From Cylindrodendrum hubeiense (lineage: Eukaryota; Ascomycota; Sordariomycetes; Hypocreales; Nectriaceae), in the NCBI GenBank assembly GCA_014621425.1, contig JAANBB010000086.1, forward strand, positions 55,729 to 119,728: a stretch of DNA of 64,000 nucleotides, written 5' to 3'. Each line of letters starts with the position of its first letter. Position 1 is the first letter of the stretch. Below the pieces are notes generated by a model, which saw only the letters and a list, made by a program, of their open reading frames with translations, searched no databases and was not told the DNA's origin. Positions 34,381 to 44,876 of this stretch are shown piece after piece. The position numbers and the translations under genes were made by a program.

Positions 34381-35510
34381 TATGAGTTGTACTAATATTA
34401 TAGTAAGGGGAATCTCCTTTTATGAAAATGGCGCAGTCGGTAAATCTAACATTAAATGAAAACGATGCCTAAAGATATTGGGAGAGTTCAAATTCTGACC
34501 TTCACTTAATTAAACTTTCCTTTACGTACTGGTGTAATCTTCGTATTGCGTATTCGTATGGATAAACTTTGGCTCCTTTGATTGTATTCTTTTACTCCAT
34601 CGAGAGGAAGGCCGTATTCCACACGGGCAACCTGGTTGTAATCAAGGACGTTTCACCGAGGCTGGACCAGAGTAGGGATTCTAGTTACGAAGTTATACTC
34701 GTCATTACGGATGTAAATTCGGGTGATTAGTCAGTACTAAAAAGTTAAGACCGCCTGAACAGCCTCAACTAAAGTACCCGAGACTGCTAACAAACAACGA
34801 TGGGGAAAGAGGAAACCAAAGTCAAGGTCAGAATGTGCTAGAAGGGTACATAGCATTGATTGCTATCCATACCAGAACTCACAGCGGAGCCCTTGGATAG
34901 GAAGCTCAGTCTACGAATGCCATGTGATACTATGCGAATACAAAGTCTCATGCCACAAGACGCATCATGAAAGCGCTATAGACTGGCCCACATCGCATAG
35001 TGTGCCGCATGATCATGCATAACAAGAGGCTTAGTATCAGAAACATCCGTTGCAAATTCAAGTTTTCGATCCAGCGTCTTGACACTTCGATGTGACGGCC
35101 GTGCTTTGGTGACACACTTGGAATAGGGTGGCATAAACTCTCGGTTAATATCCGTTGCTTTAGGTGAGAGCAAATCTTAAAAAAGTATAATCGGGCAAGA
35201 GTATGTCTGAGCTTGTTGATATTGGGTTTACTGCATGGAGTGTGGAAGGTGAATAGTTGTTACGTTATGCTATGTCGGTGGAACTCATCCCTCGTTGACT
35301 AACGTCGCGCCGAAGGTGTGCCCTGACATCGTGACTTGAGGTGAGCGCTAGCTCTCGAATGCAAAATCCTCCAACATCAAAACACGGACACGGTGAGGGG
35401 TATGGTCCCCAGAACGATGCGCTCTACTGCAGGATGAGCGGACATTCAAATAGAGGGGGTGATAGTCAGATTTCTCATTGGATGGTTCGAGAACTATAGG
35501 GTAGGCTAAC
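34381..35510. other. Intergenic region before the solo LTR
   Basis: No coding frame or repeat is recognised. Short frames on both strands lack domains. Confidence 0.4.
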
Positions 35511-35710
35511 CCTGCTATTACAGGGGTCATCACAATAGGTCTGGACTCAGAGAGATGCATTAGTGGTCAATTTAAGCTGCTAGCAGTATCCGCACAGCTA
35601 AATACAGTGGTGGCATTCTTATCAGCCCTAACCGGCCCCATCTGATAGTCCGGCATCGGGCTTGATGCTTCGTGGGTCCCCCACGTGACCTTGTGGCCCG
35701 CAACACCTGC
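35511..35710 (-). mobile_element. Solo LTR of the same copia family, inverted, with target duplication
   Basis: 35,516-35,705 is the reverse complement of the 190-bp copia LTR, with about ten transitions. It is flanked by a perfect 5-bp duplication CCTGC (35,511-35,515 and 35,706-35,710). It is the product of LTR-LTR recombination after a separate insertion. Confidence 0.95.
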
Positions 35711-35758
35711 ATACTAAATAGCTCCCCAGACATCATCCCAACACAATTCGTTTATTGA

Positions 35759-36271
35759 TTAAACGGTCTTACTCAGTACCACTCGGACTTTGTGAAAGTC
35801 TGGCCACTCAGACAACTTGTTGATTTTCTTTCCATCTTCCGTCATAGTGAGCACGAAAACATAATCAGAACCGTATGGTCCTGCTTCCAATTGCCCCTCA
35901 CTGCTGCAAAGCATCGTGACTGTTCTTTGCTCCAAGTCAGTATACATCTCACTGATCGTAATCTTGAATGTCTTCAAAAGCTTGAAGAAACCTGCTGCTC
36001 GTTCGTATGTCCGAAACATATATCGAGCCAGTATCAGTATTGTGTTTTCCCATTGTTATTTGCCGCAACAGAGATAGTTTTTTTTCGAGGTGAGAAGGAG
36101 GGAGCTCGTAACTCACCCTTCTCTAGTCATTGGATATACACCCTCTGTATCTGGGTGGACTGTGTAATGGATATCATCGGTCCATCTCGATACCACCTGA
36201 TCCAACGAACGACTTTCCAGATCTGAGATCCATCCCGCGGTTGTTGTTTCAAGAATCTCCTTAAGAGACAT
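35759..36271 (-). CDS. NTF2-like / SnoaL-type small protein, splice acceptor altered
   Basis: Exon 1 is 36271-36114 (donor GTGAGT) and the natural exon 2 is 36023-35759, giving 140 residues. The N-terminal MSLKEILETTTAGWISDLES is followed by RWTDDIHYTVHPDTEGVY, then ERAAGFFKLLKTFKITISEM and VTMLCSSEGQLEAGPYGSDY. This is the single-domain alpha+beta barrel of the NTF2/SnoaL/ketosteroid-isomerase superfamily. The only join that keeps frame and gives the expected EGY transition needs an acceptor reading CG instead of AG. No usable AG exists between the donor and the conserved exon 2 sequence. So the gene is either recently broken, spliced unusually, or affected by a sequencing error. Related small cyclases and isomerases act in fungal polyketide and meroterpenoid pathways. 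Confidence 0.65.
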
Positions 36272-37341
36272 CGTTAAATTTATTGAGAAGGATGTTGGAA
36301 ATCTGTGTGAGTGTGAAATTGGATGCCGATTTTGTGGCAAACCTCCTTAACACATACGTTCCTTATATGTGCACAGAATAATCTTAGTGCGTGCAACAAG
36401 GACAAGTCAACACTAACGAGCCCCTCAGCTCAAGGCCTCGGGTGCGTTTTTCTGCGGCTTTCGCTTTCGCTTCCGGGGTCTCGGGCAAGTAAGTAGTAAA
36501 ACCCATACCGCTCTGATTGTTTATGGTAGTGTTAAGTTATAATACTACGGAAAGCCCCAAAGGGGAAACTCCACCTCTTCTATCGGGGGAAGATACACCC
36601 AGTTTGTCAAGATGAAGTAGGGGCGGAGGAAGGTGCGGAGTTTAGGTGGGTCTCCAGACGTTCGGGGTAGAAACAGTCCGGATCTTAATTCGACGGCATG
36701 AGCTAGTGGTACGAGTTGATAGGCAATCAGGCAAATGATTAGTAAAAATGAGCGGAGTTGATTGCTAATTCTAAGCGACGGATCTCATCTCGCCCCCTTT
36801 TTCCCGGCTCATTCCGTCAGTGACGCTGGTGATTGTGTGGTAGAATTCCGACGCCACGGGACAAAGTCGAAACCCATGAGCAACTACGATCATATTAGTA
36901 TACTAGAACATGCTACCGGTCTAAAAGTTCGGGAAAGGAAATTACACGGTCCGTGTTGGCTGGCCAGAATATTTGTATTCTTTGGACAATGTCTTGTTGT
37001 ACTTTGCGTTGTCGGGTTGGATGTAGTCTCGGCGGGCTGTCTTAAACAGGAAATTCCGCCTCGATTTTAAATGTTTTCTCCCGGTCACCAATTTTAACAT
37101 ATTATGTTGCAAATATTAATATACGTTAACTTCCTAGATAGGTTAAGGGATGTATCAAGACCAAACCCAAGGCCCCAGCAACGACTAGCAAGACTGAAAT
37201 TACGGCTTGTCCTCGACGGATCAACTGGATCACTGATGATGGAACTGGGCTGCAACACTGAGCAAGAGAGGATGAAACTGATTGTATTTGTGCATGTAGT
37301 CGGATCAAGTGAGAATATTAGCAGCTTTAAACATAAGGTGG
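36272..37341. other. Intergenic region, 1.1 kb
   Basis: It contains the promoter of the SnoaL-like gene at its left end. A frame at 36,762-37,070 has no domain. Nothing else is recognised. Confidence 0.4.
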
Positions 37342-37948
37342 TCATTCCGTCTTAGTTGTAGCTTTGCTCAACCTTCGCAGAGATGCGACTTGACCGTGGC
37401 AGAATCCCAGTGCCTGTTCTCGGAGCTCATCTGCATGCTCTGGCGGGACAATCTCGGCGCCGGATACCCACGTAATGATAGTTGTTTCCCCCGACTTGGA
37501 AGGGTGCAGTTGCACCGCCGCGAGGACACCCGTCGCTGGACTCAAGTTTGGCTCTATTACTTCGTACTTCAACTTGTAGAGTATCGAATCGCACTCCAAG
37601 ATTCGCTCGTCGAAGAAGACATCGCCGAAATACACTCTTCGTATGGCACCCTTTCCGTATCCTTCCAAGACTGATGATCTCGTACATCCTGGTATCAGGA
37701 TTCTTTCCGCTCCGATAGCGGAGAGAAATGGCCAGATCTCATTTAATGGTGCATCGATCGTCTCCTTGATTGAGGCAAGCACCGTTCTGCCTTCAAGGTC
37801 ATCTATCGACATGACGAATGGCACCTAGGAAAAGAAACCCATGTTAGTATGCGAGAGATCTCTTTCGAAGGCAGTATCCCCAGTGAGGTCTTACGCTGGG
37901 ATACGTGGTAACAAGGGCTTGAGATGACCGTGCGAGTAACTCGTCCGT
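37342..37948 (-). CDS. SRPBCC (START/Bet v 1-like) family protein, start codon apparently lost
   Basis: Main exon 37824-37342 encodes about 160 residues with an SRPBCC pattern: VLASIKETIDAPLNEIWPFL at the start, GAERILIPGCT, then KGAIRRVYFGDVFFDERILE and TTIITWVSGAEIVPP, ending in a long helix. The family binds lipids, sterols or polyketides in a deep pocket and includes polyketide cyclases. Directly upstream is a good intron (37825-37894, branch ACTAAC, acceptor CCTAG). Before it lie 18 in-frame codons (DELLARSSQALVTTYPS) whose expected start in CAAAC-ATG-G context reads ACG (37946-37948). No other in-frame ATG precedes it. Translation may instead start at ATG 37,812 (MSIDDLEGR), giving 156 residues. 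It is divergent from the SDR gene at 38336. Confidence 0.68.
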
Positions 37949-38335
37949 GTTTGCTTAAATCTTCTGGGCCTGTTCTCTGCACTCTTATGACGAATAGTTA
38001 TGGAGGATAGACTGATTTTAAGCTTCGAGCGGAGAAGCAGGGAAGATGAGGTGGGGTGCATGATCTAGGTGAATAAATTACGCAAACTCCGCACGCTTGG
38101 GTAGATGGCGGAGTTGGGCTGGTCATGGACTACGGAACCCGAAAGCGAGACCGAGCGCTAATGCCCACCGTTGCGCCACCACACTCATGATCATCTGGAA
38201 CCCCAGTACTGGAACAACGTCAAGGTATCATCGGTTTATCTACCCTCAGACCCCTCAGGCTTTAGTATTATTTTTTCTTGAACTTGCAGTCAGCCTCAAA
38301 TTCTGCAGTCTTACCCCTGCCCCAGCACAGTTGCC

Positions 38336-39740
38336 ATGACGTCTAGCACGAACAACAAGAATGTTGCTCTCATTTTTGGGGCTTCTGGAATAGCAAGTAC
38401 ACGTCCTCTTCTGCTTAACTATCAGTATCTGACAGGGCCTAGTCCGGCTGGGCTTTGATGCGTGAATGTCTGCAGTATCCGTCCAAACAGACATTTTCTC
38501 GTGTTATCGGCCTGAGTAATCGGCCCCTGGCTCGGGAGGCGGCACGTCTTCCAGATGATCCACGACTTGAAATACACTCAGGTTTGGATCTCACCGACGG
38601 AAGCCAAACCAAATGGAAGCTGGGGTCTATCCCTAACATAGGCGATGTAACGCATGTGTACTTCGTTGGTGGGTTTAGCCCACTTCTATTTTGTTTCTGG
38701 CATAGCCATAACAACGTTCTCCGTAGCATACACTGGTCATGGAAGCGACGCGAAAGAAGTTGTCAAGGTAAACGCTGCAATTGTGGATAATGCTTTGATA
38801 GCACTTAACAAGCTCTGTTCAAAGATGGAGTTCTTTGTGTTGCAAACAGGCGGAAAGGCAAGCTGGCAAAATTCCGACCCCGACCACTCTATTTTCTAAT
38901 GTTCTATAGGGCTATGGTGCAATCGGGGCCGGATGGCCGCCTGCGCCTTGGAAAGAGGACCTCCCTCGTATGCCGGAGCCTTACGCGTCCGACATATTCT
39001 ACTATGCACAATGCGATGTGGTGGCGAGACACGCTGCAAACAGCTCGTGGAAGTGGTCCGAAATTAGGCTGTCTTATCTTGTTTGTGCATTCCTATCTGT
39101 GGAAACCCCTCAACGGTTATCCTCAACGCTCTTACTGTCCCAGCCTGACTAACAATTCATTCAACAGCCGGGATTCGTTCCGCGGCACAATGCCATGAAC
39201 ATAGCGCAGTCTCTTGGGCTTTATTTGTCCTACTTTTGCTCGAAGAACGGTGCTGGCAGCAAGTGTGTGTTCCCTGGATCTCCAGAGGCCTGGACAGCAC
39301 TCCGCACCGAGTCCTCGCAGGATTTGGTTGCCCATTTACACATCCACGTCTCATTGAATGGAGAACTGACTGACAGGCGCTCGTTCAATATCGGAGACGG
39401 TGATCCAGTCTCGTGGGAATTGACTTGGCCAGTGCTGTGCAGCTACTTTGGCCTCGAGGGAGTTGGTCCCTCGTCAAAGACTGTAGAGAAACTTTATGGA
39501 GTCGAATGGCTAATGACCCAAAAGGATTCGTGGCCCACGTGGGTCCAAGAACAGGGTCTCGTTGAAAATGCTCTAGATGCCATGCAGTGGGATATTCTTG
39601 GCGTATGCCTGTCTATGCCGATGAGGATAAACTTCGATTTGACGGCATCTCGTGAAATCGGGTTTCAGGAAACCTTGGGGCCTGGTGAGGGCTACATAAT
39701 AGCATTCGATCGGCTGCGGGAAGGGAATTTTTTACCATAG
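38336..39740 (+). CDS. PRISE-type SDR (progesterone 5-beta-reductase / iridoid synthase-like)
   Basis: Exons are 38336-38392, 38443-38668, 38727-38857, 38910-39080 and 39168-39740, giving 385 residues. The nucleotide-binding turn ALIFGASGISGWALM is formed across intron 1. LQTGGKGYG holds the family lysine (138). FYYAQ (about residue 168) holds the catalytic tyrosine, after WKEDLPRMPEPYAS. The C-terminal half has GFVPRHNAMNIAQSLGLYLS and FNIGDGDPVSWELTWP, strongly characteristic of the fungal and plant PRISE family. Known relatives reduce activated C=C bonds of enones (progesterone, 8-oxogeranial). Introns 1 and 3 begin with GC (GCAAGT and GCAAGC) rather than GT; no alternative GT donor keeps the frame. 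Introns 2 and 4 are GT-AG. Confidence 0.85.
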
Positions 39741-39769
39741 AATAACATGACATACACTCCATTATAATA

Positions 39770-40560
39770 TTGGCGGCTCTTTGCAGGCACCCCAGTTTGT
39801 GTACAAATGGAGTTGCACTCAACCTAGGTATCTTACAAACTATTTACTACAACCTATACCATCTGTACATTTCTGCCGGCGTAACTGAAGTGAAGATAGC
39901 AGATGATAGAGTAGCCACTGTACCCCGCTTCGAAGAAGCAGGCGCAAAGTTACCCTGCCCAAAAACCCTGATGATTGATCCCATTTATCCATTTAGAGGG
40001 TGGGCATGGATGCGGGCGAGAAGCTGACCTTCCCGCTTAAGGGACAGTATCCCCGGGCATGGAGATGGGCTCGACGAAGGTGCCTTGGAAGAAAGTCGGG
40101 GCTGTATCGTTCACGAACTAGGACATCTATGCGAGGATTGTCTGCACAAGAAACCCATTTTGGCCTCTCTTAACCATGCAAGCCACGTGGTACGTTTAAG
40201 GCAGTCGCAAGTTGGCGAGGTAGAGCTGGTCGACGAAGGTTTTGTCCGGCAGGTGGAGTTTTCTTCCATGTAGATACCATTGACAAGCGGTTCGCAGAGG
40301 GTGAATCGATACGCTTGGTAGACTTCTCAATCGGATTGACTAAGGTAGAGGATGGACGATGCGCCAATTCTCCATGCGGACTCAAGGTCAGCAAGTCGAA
40401 CTGGATCAATCCATTCAACAGTGCACCATAATTCGCGTCCCTTGTCTCAAGATAGCTCGTCTTTAGCTCTGGTGGTGTTAAGTTGAACACAAACTATCAA
40501 ATTCTGGCGACAAATGCCACCGCGATTCCGGGCCTTTGGGGAGCTGGTTAGCTGAATGGT
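39770..40560 (+). pseudogene. Remnant of a FAD-dependent dehydrogenase (FAD_binding_2-like)
   Basis: A plus-strand frame from about 40,255 to 40,550 reads DTIDKRFAEGESIRLVDFS, then WINPFNSAP-stop-FASLVS and a second stop. It then reads SSGGVKLNTNYQILATNATA followed by IPGLWGAG-stop. The last part matches the C-terminal signature (GGV.(I/L)...QIL...IPGL.AAGE) of the fumarate reductase / 3-ketosteroid dehydrogenase type flavoproteins. Three stops and the missing end make it non-functional. An 85-codon frame at 39,770-40,027 may be another piece, but I do not recognise it. Confidence 0.42.
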
Positions 40561-40718
40561 CCCTTTCAATGGTGAGGGAACTTCTCAAATCTAGACTGTA
40601 TCTAAACTCACAGACATGCAGGGTATCTCTTGATGGTATGGATGCTGAGAAATCTTTCTATGTTAAATGCCTGTCTGATGTTTTGAGTTACTGTGCTGGC
40701 ACTGACTCTAAAACTAGC

Positions 40719-41489
40719 TCAAGAATGGGCAACGCTACTCTTAGGCGGAACATCATGTGCCCCAAAAACATCAGCAAACGGATCGTTTGATGGATCAGAC
40801 TCATGCCTATATTCCATATTGTGCAAAATCTTATTCACCAAGCCCGGGTATTGCTCCTCGCTATACAGACCTTGAATGAATGCCATCATTCCGTCCATGC
40901 CCGCGCTGACCCCTGACGTGGTCCATACCTTACCAGATACGACCCAGCGAGCTTGTGCCACCCAGTACGTCTTAGGACCACACTTAACCATTGCATCCCA
41001 ATTCGCCTTGTTGGACGTGGCGCGAAGGCCATCTAGCAAACCCGCCTCCGCCGCAACACCCGAGCCCGTGCAGACGGTGAAGAGGGTTTGTAGCGAGGGA
41101 AACACTTTCTTCAGGAAAGCCATCTCCGGCTCGAGTCTGGACATCGGGAAACTGCCCCATCCACCGCCTATGATCAGGACATCCAGTGGTGGTGCCGTTT
41201 CAAAGGTGTGTGTTGGTTGATAGATTTGGGCGGATTTGAAGTTGAAGTTGTTTGTCGCGCGTGGGTTGTTAGGTGGTGTATCGCCGGGATTTGCGGGCGA
41301 CACCGCCGCAGGGACGTTTGGTTGAGAATCATCAATCGGACGGCCAATAATCGAGAGAGTCAGATTGGGGTTGTCAAGCTGGTCAGTGAGGATGTTGAGA
41401 CACTCAATGGGGCCGGCGACATCGAGAACTTCGAAACCTGGGTAGAGAAGTACACCATAAGAGGTGGGAGGAGCTTGAGGTTCCGACAT
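40719..41489 (-). CDS. DJ-1/PfpI family protein (isonitrile-hydratase-like)
   Basis: An intronless frame of 256 residues from ATG 41489; the frame is open to 41543, but the extra residues look like leader. YGVLLYPGFEVLDVAGPIEC has the conserved glutamate (about residue 20). DVLIIGGGWGS and the nucleophile elbow TVCTGSGVAAEAGLLDGLRA with Cys140 follow, then WTTSGVSAGMDGMMAFI. These are the standard blocks of the class I glutamine-amidotransferase-like DJ-1/PfpI fold, closest in pattern to the isonitrile hydratase / AraC-sensor-domain branch. A proline-rich insertion (about residues 55-80) is unusual. The substrate is unknown. It closes the group of small-molecule enzymes starting at 35,759 and is convergent with the flavoprotein remnant. 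Confidence 0.85.
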   Translation of the reverse strand: MSEPQAPPTSYGVLLYPGFEVLDVAGPIECLNILTDQLDNPNLTLSIIGRPIDDSQPNVPAAVSPANPGDTPPNNPRATNNFNFKSAQIYQPTHTFETAPPLDVLIIGGGWGSFPMSRLEPEMAFLKKVFPSLQTLFTVCTGSGVAAEAGLLDGLRATSNKANWDAMVKCGPKTYWVAQARWVVSGKVWTTSGVSAGMDGMMAFIQGLYSEEQYPGLVNKILHNMEYRHESDPSNDPFADVFGAHDVPPKSSVAHS

Positions 41490-43818
41490 GGCGGCAAAGT
41501 ATGCTAATTTAATGGAGGAGCGAATTTGAGATTCCAAAATCAAAAGACAGGTCGATAGGTAATGTTGTAATCCCGTATATTAAAAGGTTGCGATGAGGAG
41601 TTGAGATATGATGCGGCATTTTCTCAATCAGAACGTTAGTGATTGTCACGCTAGCTCCTTGCAACAGATATTATGTGTCGGGTAAAATAATACAGTGTTG
41701 CAAGGTGCGGGGATATGGTTGGTCTGAGCAGGCCCGCAATGGTGGCTTTGATCCTTCGTCCAAAAGGGCTCATCCCCGTGATCTCTTGACAGAACACAAT
41801 GCTCTTTCAATCTAACTACCCTATACACTTATTACGTCCTTCGAATTAGACTAACGCTTGTAAGAGAAATTATTTACCAACAGGCATATGTGCTGCAGCC
41901 ACAATGTTACAGGTGGATACATCCCAAAGGATGCGCCTGGCATGCAGCCATCGCGTGCTCAACCACACTCTTACATTGTATTTTTAAATAGCAACGCTTT
42001 AGCCGTCGTGGAATAGTCCTCCCATCAGACAATAATGGATTCGTATTAATTCCATTCCGCGTTTGACCCCGAAGACAAAGTAAATCAAAATTGTGTCTCC
42101 ATAAATAATGACTCCTAGTCAGTCAAGTGGCAGACTTTGTTTCAAAAAAATATCCTCGATCAACAATTTAGATAGCTAGGGTGGGCTGCGGATATTGAGG
42201 AGTAAGAGATACTCATACTTGACACAGAACGTGCTGGAAGGCGACTATGGTGTTGGGTAGATTTGAAAGGCAGGCAAGCATTGACGATTTAGTTAGCCGA
42301 ACTACGTGATGTTTTGTCTGAAGCCCCTGAACTGAACAATATGTCGGACATGATATCACGGATACTCACAGAGACCAAACATCATCTATCAGCTCTAAGA
42401 TGTGGAGCAGGATTTCCGATTTAGCTCCGTCCAATCCATTTTGTTCCATTACGAGTGTATAGCACGTAATTCAGACGATGGTCTAGAAACTGCGCTAACC
42501 TTAGCAACGAATTGACTAGACAGAGGTGGCCACGAAACACACCCCTCAAAGCCCCGGGTCCACGAGCAATTCTCTGCGGGGCTAATAAGCTTAAGCTAGG
42601 TTCCGCGTAAAGGGCCGCAAAAGGAAAAGATCCGCGGGGTGTATGCGCGCAAGTTGAGTAACTAATTTAAGTTCATCGGTTTTCTAGCTCCCCATTGCCT
42701 CGTCAATACTCGTACAGCTGGTGTTTGTGGCGTTAACCCATAGCGTGATGGGTCGGGGCCAGCAAAGTCAGCGCCACCGCAAGTCGCACAGTGGGTGTGT
42801 TTCCCGCAAGAGGCGACACGACAAGTGGAACGGAGGATAGGTTACCAGGTTTGACTGGTTCGACTGGTTCACCTACCTCTGGGTCAGATAGGCTTTCCAC
42901 CTTCTACCATGTATCACTTTTCCGTTTCTTGAAGTGGAATATTTCGGACTTGATCGAGGGGCACGGATTATCGGCGACAAGTCATGGACATCTCAGTGGT
43001 TCGATACTCAAGCGGTGGCTTGATAGCTTCAGTCACGATTCGGAAACCCAGCTCCCACCATCTGGTATTTGTATAAATATCACGACCATGCGGAAGACAG
43101 CTGACCTAAATCAAGAGTCTGAGGTGCATGCGTTCAAGGGTACAAATCAAGCCCTCCAGTTAATCACTAATCGAGAAGGGACCACATTGGTCTCTCGGGT
43201 TATTGGAAGACCCCGCCAGCCTGCGCTGTGAGTTTGCAGTAATCCTTGCCTCTGAGTCCGGGTAACGCCGCGAATCTAGGCCCTTGCTCAAATCTACCAA
43301 TGCGGCACGGGGTGACATTAACCGTTTTGGCCATGTTCCGCGGAACCGATGGCTCACTACGTTTCCACTATGTGGGCTTTTGTGTGTAGTAGAGCTCCAT
43401 AAACGCTTCAGACATTTCCAGCATCTACGCCACGTGTGTAGAATGTCACCGTTGATAAATAGTCTTGCTTCTTCTTGGATTATGGTTCTGACTAGCAAAA
43501 CTGGTGACGGAGTCAGAGCAGAAGTGCCCGCGGCTGTTGACGACCACCCCGAGCATGCGACGTGTTTCCTACGATGTATTAGTCTCTGAGCATACGAGGA
43601 TGATTGAGCCAGAAAAATTAATAACGCGGGGCCCAGTATTAATAAAGCTAACTCTTCCGAGGTATATACTCGTACAACTCAGGGGCAGCACCAGGGGTCT
43701 AGGACAGCATTTTAACCTAGGCTAAGGCCATAACCCCACTAATAAAGACGCTAAACGTTGATGGAATACGATGAATTCATGATGCAATCGGCCAGACATA
43801 GATATATTTATATATAAC
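41490..43818. other. Intergenic region up to the AT-rich island
   Basis: 2.3 kb without a gene I can support. A 146-codon plus-strand frame at 42,791-43,231 has no domain, signal or intron support. Composition is ordinary until about 43,780. Confidence 0.45.
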
Positions 43819-43860
43819 TAACGTACATAATAAGTGAGTACACCAACTAAGCGAGTACAC
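43819..43860 (+). repeat. Terminal inverted repeat of a Tc1/mariner (Fot1/pogo) element
   Basis: A TA dinucleotide (43,819-43,820) is followed by ACGTACATAATAAG, then two spaced copies of GAGTACAC (GTGAGTACACCAACTAAGCGAGTACAC pattern). That layout is typical of fungal pogo-type ends. It marks the exact left border of the AT-rich island. The partner end was not found. Confidence 0.5.
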
Positions 43861-43926
43861 TAAAAATTCACACTATTAAAATAGAATATAACTTAAAATC
43901 ACCATAAAGCATCTAATTAATTAAAA

Positions 43927-44348
43927 CTAATTACTATACTCTTCTTTAGAGGTCTCAATTATAGCTTGGCAGGTCCTTATATTATGACCGGCCTTTCCAC
44001 AAGTTCCACAATACCTTTCCCTCAGTATTACTAATCTTACTTAACTATCACTTCTTGATAATTTAGCCACTACCTGTATATTAATATCTCTCTAATCTAT
44101 CTTATCCTTTCCCTTATTTATAGTTATCTTCCCTCCTTTATATAGGTAGATTCTTTTCGCTTTATATTATTTACTAAGAGTCTTATTTACCTATTAAAGG
44201 ATTTAGATCTTAGACTTTAATAGGGTATTTTGATATATTATTATCTTTATTCCCTTTAAAAGTGATTTAAATATCTTAAGAATTAATATTAGAGAGCTAT
44301 TTTAATATTTTCTTATTTATCTTTTAAGGTATTTAGATTAAGAACTAG
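43927..44348 (-). pseudogene. C-terminal end of a Fot1/pogo-type transposase
   Basis: On the minus strand, ending at TAG 43,927-43,929, the frame reads KRKRIYLYKGGKITINKGKD, stop, RDINIQVVAKLSRS, stop, then RYCGTCGKAGHNIRTCQAII. The last piece is an intact CX2CX4HX4C zinc knuckle, the usual C-terminal tail of fungal pogo-family DDE transposases. The catalytic part is absent because a gypsy LTR begins at about 44,349. Upstream codons show RIP-type stops. Confidence 0.65.
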
Positions 44349-44876
44349 TGAAGTGGCGAGAAAAGGGATCTTAGCCTAACACCAAAGTAAATGCCCTCCC
44401 ACAGAAATCCTCAATCAAGTGTCAACAGCAAGTCTCCCTGGGTCAGGTGTGCGTGTAGGCCATAGCTAGAGCTATTAGCTATTATCTCTTAATTCTGGGT
44501 TCTTAAAGAAGGAAAGTATCTAATTAGATACTTAACTAAAGAAATAATAGTCTTCACGTTAATAAGATATTAAAAACTATGATTAATATAATAAAAATCC
44601 TAATCTTAAAGATTTAAGTATAACTAATAGTAAAGAAAATCAAGGGAAAATTACAAATTAATATAAATAATATAGAAAATTAAGAAGACTTTACTAGGAG
44701 GGCTAGGGAAGGTCTTATTCTTTTATTAAGCTATCCTTTTAAAAGGTTTCTCTTATATATTAATACTTTATAATATCTAAGGTCTCTAATTAGAGATCTT
44801 CCCTTTTATCCACTCTCCCAGATAGCCTTATATTTATTAATCTTTCCTATCCGATATAACAATTCCTATCACTTTA
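44349..44876 (-). repeat. Gypsy LTR copy 1
   Basis: 528 bp. It begins TGAAGTGG and ends CACTTTA (RIP-changed from CACTTCA), so the ends form the inverted repeat TGAAGTG/CACTTCA. The two other copies have the same layout. On its right is GGGGGAGATATAAAG (read on the minus strand), a polypurine tract, so this is a 3' LTR of a minus-strand element. Confidence 0.85.

Noticed and set aside
40170..40490. Minus-strand frame of 106 codons
   Set aside because: It lies antisense to the recognisable flavoprotein remnant and shows no domain itself.
42791..43231. Plus-strand frame of 146 codons
   Set aside because: No motif, no intron logic and low-complexity Gly/Ser/Thr start; probably chance in GC-neutral DNA.
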